Assembly (NCBI GenBank): GCA_020721875.1
Contig: DYLX01000003.1
Coordinates: 14,510-78,509, forward strand
DNA from: Leptospira biflexa
GTDB taxonomy: Bacteria > Spirochaetota > Spirochaetia > Treponematales > Rectinemataceae
Direction: 5' to 3'
Length of the DNA stretch: 64,000 nucleotides
Of this stretch, positions 59,945-64,000 are shown in pieces. A program made the position numbers and the translations under genes. The notes below the pieces were generated by a model. It was given only the letters and a program-made list of their open reading frames with translations. It did not search any database and was not told the DNA's origin. Each line of letters opens with the position of its first letter. Position 1 is the first letter of the stretch.

Positions 59945-61497
59945 GCCTCAACTACCTCGTAGGGAATCATCAATCGAATAAAGGTTCCCCTACCCTCTCT
60001 CGACTGAATGATGAATTGGACTTGTTCGGCATAGAGAATACCGAGCCGCGTTGCGAGGTTGGCGAGGCCGATGCCGGTGCCGGCGAGCAGTGAGTCTTCG
60101 GTGCTTTTCGGGGGCGAATACGATCTCTGCGCGAGCGAGGTTTCGATGATCATCCTTACTTCTCGCAATCGCTCCTTCGACATACCGATACCGTCGTCGA
60201 CTACCCAGAGAATGAGACTCCCCTTCCGCGTTCTGACTCGAATGCGCACGCTGCCGCCTTCGATTTTCGGCTCGATCGCGTGTTGCACCGCGTTTTCCAC
60301 GAGGGGCTGAATGAGCAGCCTCGGTATCCTCGCCGACTTCAGTATCGCCGGCACATCAATGTTCCACTGTAGCCGCGAACCAAAGCGCGCATGCTGAAAT
60401 TCCAGGTAGGATCGAGCAAGCAAGACCTCATCGTCGAGCAACGTGAGGGGGCCGGTCTCTTTAATGGTCGCGCGGAGCAGCGCCGCAAGGCCCAGTGCCA
60501 ACGATTCTGTCCTCGAGGCGTTTTCAAACATGGCGCTGCGGGCAATCGTGTTAAGGGCGTTGAAAAGAAAATGCGGTTTCATCTGCTCCTGCAGATTCAT
60601 GAACTGAGCTTCCCGGAGCGATTTCCCCATACTTACGAGCGCAAGCTCCTCTTCATGAAGGAGGCGCTCAAGCTCAGCCTTCTCCTTGAGCCCCTCGACC
60701 ATCTCTTTGATGCTCTTCGCCATCGAGGCAAAAGAGTGAGTGAGGGTTTCGACTTCATCACGCGTGTGCGTCTCGACAATACCCGCATCGAGATCTCCGC
60801 TCGCGAGCTTTTCCGCCTCTTTGGCCAGGCGACGGAGCGGTGAGGTGATCGCCTCGGTGACAAAGATTATGACAATGAGCGCGAGGATGCTCGCGAGGAT
60901 CATGAAGATGAGGATGGTGCGGTTGAGCATCTCAGCCCTTGCGAAGAGCACTTGATAAGTGTCCTCGCCGCTTTTCATGAGTTCGGAGAGCATCCGGTTG
61001 AGGTAAATATCGATAAAACCTTGGATTCGAGTCGCTTTGACAAAAATCTGGTAGTAATCCGCGGAGCCGCCCGCCCTCAGTCCAACGGCCTTAGAGACGA
61101 GGGGCAAGTACGCGTCGAGCCCATATCCGGTGGCTCGAACCTCAAACATAACAGGGATTGAGATGTCCTGGAGAGGAATGAGCTTGGCGTACTGGGTGTT
61201 GAGGGCCCCAACCCCCTTGTAGACTGAATCTATGTCGATAGAGCCGGGTTCGCGGAGATAGCGGTCCGCCTGCGCGTGGAAGGCAGTCAAATCCAAACGA
61301 AAGCGGTGCGCAAGCAAAAAGTTTGAGAGGTTGAGGCTGTACTCCCTTGAGAGCTTCATGGTTTCCGACTGCATGATCAGCGTGAGCATGAGAAAGAACG
61401 CGAGGAGGATCGCGAAGCAGAGCAGAATCTTTCCTCGAATCCCCGGACGAAAATGTCGCGAAGAGAGAGTCTGTAAAAAGCCACGCTCTGCTGACAT
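59941..61497 (-). CDS. Sensor histidine kinase, YesM type
   Basis: A 518-residue membrane kinase with one helix at about residues 22-45, an extracytoplasmic sensor of about 145 residues and a second helix at about 193-215. A HAMP domain (TEAITSPLRRLAKEAEKLASGDLD) follows, then the His_kinase domain with phospho-acceptor QMKPHFLFNALNTIA and the ATPase N-box LIQPLVENAVQHAIEPK, DDGIGM and GTGIGLANLATRL. It senses an extracellular signal, likely a sugar or uronate, and signals the coupled YesN regulator. No clear ribosome site; follows uxaE after 26 bases. Confidence 0.93.
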   Translation of the reverse strand: MSAERGFLQTLSSRHFRPGIRGKILLCFAILLAFFLMLTLIMQSETMKLSREYSLNLSNFLLAHRFRLDLTAFHAQADRYLREPGSIDIDSVYKGVGALNTQYAKLIPLQDISIPVMFEVRATGYGLDAYLPLVSKAVGLRAGGSADYYQIFVKATRIQGFIDIYLNRMLSELMKSGEDTYQVLFARAEMLNRTILIFMILASILALIVIIFVTEAITSPLRRLAKEAEKLASGDLDAGIVETHTRDEVETLTHSFASMAKSIKEMVEGLKEKAELERLLHEEELALVSMGKSLREAQFMNLQEQMKPHFLFNALNTIARSAMFENASRTESLALGLAALLRATIKETGPLTLLDDEVLLARSYLEFQHARFGSRLQWNIDVPAILKSARIPRLLIQPLVENAVQHAIEPKIEGGSVRIRVRTRKGSLILWVVDDGIGMSKERLREVRMIIETSLAQRSYSPPKSTEDSLLAGTGIGLANLATRLGILYAEQVQFIIQSREGRGTFIRLMIPYEVVEA

Positions 61498-61523
61498 CGG
61501 TACACCGCGAAGAAGGGTTGTGC

Positions 61524-62756
61524 TCAGCCGAGAATAAGGGGCACGAGGTGGCGCTCAAAAAGATTGTTGCGCACGTTTCGCGCGACAGATTCGCGGTACA
61601 CTCTGAGCGCGCTGAGATACTCATCGCCCATTTCCGCCGCAATGCGGAAACCAACATGCATGAGTTGGCGCATATCCGACCGCATGGTGCTCGATCCCGG
61701 CTCGTGGCGGAGCGCACTCACAAAGGTTACAGAATCCCAGGTGGCCACCTCTTCAGGTTTTGGTAAACGAGATCGGTCGATCTCCACCACATTCGCGTAG
61801 GGTGCAGTGAGTTCGTCGATCCGGACATAGGCGCTTGTGTAGACTCGCTTTGCTATCGCAAGCCCGTCGCCGCCAGCCTCGGCGAGACCAACAATCTCTT
61901 CAAGCCATGTTGTGCCGGCGGTTTTAAGATGCACACCAGCGCCGAGCCTTGTGATTATTTCATGTATTCCTTTATAAAGTTTATATTTATCGCTGCCTGT
62001 ATGGATTGAGAGCTTGAGATCTTCGGGTAGACCGAGCGCTTTGGGAGCCCACTGCACGATTTTTGTCTCGGCTTCGAAGGAGCGCATGAACTCGGCGACA
62101 TCGCCCACGTAGTCGACGCCTTTGAGGAATTTGCCGGGAAAGCGGGGGGCAAAGGTTGCAATCGGAAGCTTCTCAGCCGCAACCGCGACGAGTATGGCAG
62201 CTACCTGCCCTGGTGTCTGCGGCGTGTCGGTTTCGTCCATGGAGAGCTCAACCACGAAAGACCCTGGAGCACGACGTTCGGCGATGTGGCGATAGGTGAT
62301 GCCGGCCTCTTGAACCGCGGTAAGAAATTTGTCCGCCACTGTTTCAAGATCTGACTTCGTTACCTCCACAGGTGCGCTGCCTTTGTTCAAGAGGAATGCG
62401 GCGCGCGCGAGATAGGTGTTTCGCGCGTCTGGCGAGGCTGGTGTGCCGATAGTTTCAGCAACATCGATGGTGAAAAAATTGCAATGTGGAATGAACCAGT
62501 CGACCGTTTTCATGGTAATGTGGTCTGCATCGACGAACCATTTGCCATTCCAAGCAGTATTTCGAATGGATTCCGCCGCGGCGCGTTCCTGATCAGCGGG
62601 GCTTGATCCGATGATCACATGTTCACGGTTGCTCTTGTTCCACACAATATCGGCATCTCCACCGCGCTCGCGAAGCGCCTTGAACGCGGCAATCTGAGCT
62701 TCACCCTCGAGACCGAAGCGATCTCCCGTACCGATGGAAAAACGCGAAAGATGCAT
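61524..62756 (-). CDS. uxaE: Tagaturonate/fructuronate epimerase
   Basis: A 410-residue protein matching the UxaE family (PF16257 type): LSRFSIGTGDRFGLEGEAQIAAFKAL, VWNKSNREHVIIGS, WFVDADHITMKTVDWFIPHCNFFTIDVAETIG, LSIHTGSDKYKLYKGIHEI and LKTAGTTWLEEI. It interconverts D-tagaturonate and D-fructuronate, letting galacturonate enter the glucuronate branch without UxaB/UxaA. ATG 62756 follows GGGAGGAAC; an in-frame codon at 62771 lies upstream of that site. First gene of the minus-strand unit uxaE-kinase-regulator. Confidence 0.88.
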   Translation of the reverse strand: MHLSRFSIGTGDRFGLEGEAQIAAFKALRERGGDADIVWNKSNREHVIIGSSPADQERAAAESIRNTAWNGKWFVDADHITMKTVDWFIPHCNFFTIDVAETIGTPASPDARNTYLARAAFLLNKGSAPVEVTKSDLETVADKFLTAVQEAGITYRHIAERRAPGSFVVELSMDETDTPQTPGQVAAILVAVAAEKLPIATFAPRFPGKFLKGVDYVGDVAEFMRSFEAETKIVQWAPKALGLPEDLKLSIHTGSDKYKLYKGIHEIITRLGAGVHLKTAGTTWLEEIVGLAEAGGDGLAIAKRVYTSAYVRIDELTAPYANVVEIDRSRLPKPEEVATWDSVTFVSALRHEPGSSTMRSDMRQLMHVGFRIAAEMGDEYLSALRVYRESVARNVRNNLFERHLVPLILG

Positions 62757-62782
62757 AAATGTTCCTCCCATTTTCTTTTTTA

Positions 62783-62811
62783 TATAATGTCGATAGAATT
62801 TAGAAAGCGCA
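62783..62811 (-). promoter_or_regulatory. Candidate promoter of uxaE
   Basis: Minus strand: TTGCGC near 62811-62806, 17-nt spacer, CATTAT near 62788-62783. The leader is about 20 nt and includes GGGAGG. Confidence 0.45.
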
Positions 62812-62878
62812 AGGGTGAATCGTCTGGCGGCATCCGAGCGTTCTTTTTGACATCATCGAACTACTCCGAGAGGTGCAT

Positions 62879-64000
62879 ATGCTCATTTCCGCAACGAATA
62901 TGTTCGAAGGCATCGACGATCGCGTACTCAGCGAGCTTGTCGAAAGAACAATCGTGGCTTCCGGCGCGGATCGCGCGGCGCGCATCCTCATTCTCCCGCC
63001 CGACATCACCCGCTACCACTCGCGGGCTGGAAGAATCACCGATCTCCTCGTTGAACAACTCGGAAAGAAGGTCGTGGCGATCATGCCCGCATTGGGAACG
63101 CACGCGCCCATGACACGGGATGAGATCGCGAAAATGTACCCTCGATCGTCCACGCTGCTCTTTAGAGTCCACAATTGGCGAAAAGATGTCATCGATCTTG
63201 GCCGCATCCCGGAAGCGCGTGTCGAGGAGATCTCAGGTGGAAGAGTGCGTTACGAGTATCCAATCCAGGCGAACAAACTCCTCGCGTCGGGCGAAGTGGA
63301 CTTTATCTTCTCTGTCGGACAGGTCGTACCCCACGAAGTGGCAGGCATGGCGAATCACGCAAAGAACATCTTCGTGGGAACAGGTGGCAAAGAGGCGATC
63401 GACCGCAGCCACTACCTTGGAGCCGTCTGCGGTTTAGAAACAATTATGGGGCGGGCAAACACGCCCGTTCGCGCGCTCTTCGATGATGGACTCAAAATCG
63501 CCAGCGACAAGCTCCCACCTATCGCCTGGATTTTGACCGTGGTCGGCACGGCACGCGACGGCTCGTTGGCAATGCGCGGATACTTTTCCAGTCTCGACAG
63601 AACTTCATTCGAACAGGCAGCAGCCCTCTCCGCAAAAGAGAATATCCAGCTCTTGTCCAAACCTATAAAAAAGGCTGTAGTGTGGCTCGACCCCGAAGAG
63701 TACCGGAGCACCTGGCTTGGAAATAAATCGATATACCGCACGAGAATGGCGATGGCCGATGGGGGCGAACTCCTCATCCTTGCGCCTGGGCTCCGTAGTT
63801 TCGGAGAGGACCCGAAGATCGACGCGGTAATCCGCCGCTATGGGTATCGCCCGAGCGCCGAAATCCAGTCCCTCGTCGCCCGCGAGCCCACCCTCGCTGA
63901 CAACCTCTCCGCCGCCGCCCACCTCATCCATGGCTCCAGCGAGGAACGTTTCACAATAAGGTACGCGCCAGGCCCCGGCCTCTCGCGACAGGAAATTGAA
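62879..64000 (+). CDS. LarA-family (DUF2088) nickel-pincer racemase/epimerase, truncated by window end
   Basis: The first 374 codons of an open reading frame that runs off the window. The LarA fold is recognised by PPDITRYHSR (D42, R45), LGTHAPMT (H75) and VVPHEVAGMANHAKNIFVGTGG. From H152 the cofactor lysine lies at +10 (K162) and a nickel-ligand histidine at +26 (H178), the same spacing as H174/K184/H200 in lactate racemase. The nickel-pincer nucleotide site is thus intact. LarA relatives include lactate, malate and other hydroxy-acid racemases and a D-gluconate 2-epimerase. Divergent from uxaE, which suggests a sugar-acid substrate. GAGAGG ribosome site before the ATG. Confidence 0.82.
   Translation, partial: MLISATNMFEGIDDRVLSELVERTIVASGADRAARILILPPDITRYHSRAGRITDLLVEQLGKKVVAIMPALGTHAPMTRDEIAKMYPRSSTLLFRVHNWRKDVIDLGRIPEARVEEISGGRVRYEYPIQANKLLASGEVDFIFSVGQVVPHEVAGMANHAKNIFVGTGGKEAIDRSHYLGAVCGLETIMGRANTPVRALFDDGLKIASDKLPPIAWILTVVGTARDGSLAMRGYFSSLDRTSFEQAAALSAKENIQLLSKPIKKAVVWLDPEEYRSTWLGNKSIYRTRMAMADGGELLILAPGLRSFGEDPKIDAVIRRYGYRPSAEIQSLVAREPTLADNLSAAAHLIHGSSEERFTIRYAPGPGLSRQEIE

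Overview
The window is about 57-60% GC by eye and is a gene-dense stretch of bacterial chromosome. I see no rRNA, tRNA, insertion sequence, prophage or CRISPR array. The predicted organism is Gram-negative-like: it has lipoproteins, a LolA-like protein and a predicted outer-membrane barrel. The gene set fits a free-living or host-associated, carbohydrate-fermenting spirochaete (Spirochaetota, Treponema/Spirochaeta-like). That set includes the rpsP-khpA-rimM-trmD-rplS order, an HD-GYP protein, a giant LysM lipoprotein, TRAP and ABC sugar importers and a hexuronate locus using UxaE. The lineage is an inference from gene content with moderate to low confidence. No gap between genes exceeds about 260 bases.

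Layout. 0.1-1.7 kb: TatD-like nuclease and a TcdA-like E1 enzyme (+). 1.7-3.9 kb: amidohydrolase and EamA transporter (-). 4.0-5.5 kb: two-gene unit ending in an HD protein (+). 5.6-8.5 kb: aminopeptidase P, DUF2007 and HD-GYP operon (-). 8.6-10.5 kb: XRE regulator and a zinc-less M16 homologue (+). 10.6-14.8 kb: prfA-prmC-rsh (-), divergent from serS (14.9-16.1 kb, +). 16.3-19.8 kb: rpsP-khpA-rimM-trmD-rplS, a terminator, then yraN and two small genes (-). 19.9-22.9 kb: dus and an acyl-CoA synthetase (+). 23.0-23.9 kb: DUF4097 (-). 24.1-30.3 kb: a six- to seven-gene ABC/LolA-like/outer-membrane operon behind a strong promoter with a palindromic operator (+). 30.3-33.5 kb: ileS. 33.5-34.6 kb: DUF3298-like lipoprotein (-). 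34.9-38.8 kb: LysM lipoprotein with nine repeats, including a perfect 710-bp DNA duplication. 38.9-44.9 kb: apeB, merR, der, ptsI and a LysM/M23 hydrolase (-). 45.0-47.8 kb: DUF362 ferredoxin and class I fumarase (+). 47.8-48.4 kb: Nudix (-). 48.6-52.9 kb: glycerophosphodiesterase plus ugpBAE (+). 53.1-62.8 kb: hexuronate locus (uxaE, YesM/YesN two-component pair, TRAP dctPQM, fructuronate reductase, uxaC; -). 62.9 kb to the edge: LarA-family enzyme (+, truncated by the window).

Two themes stand out. First, at least eight genes that open a transcription unit have a sigma70-type promoter whose -10 box lies only 6-8 nt before the start codon, with no Shine-Dalgarno. These are predicted leaderless mRNAs, and the geometry corrects several start codons (TatD, pepP, M16 homologue, prfA, serS, dus, ptsI, gdpD). 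Second, the right-hand locus encodes uptake of hexuronates and their conversion to D-mannonate through an epimerase-type (UxaE) route. It is under a YesN/AraC regulator with a visible pair of 21-bp-spaced direct repeats at the dctP promoter. The divergent LarA homologue keeps the nickel-pincer residues and may be a sugar-acid C2-epimerase that takes mannonate onward.
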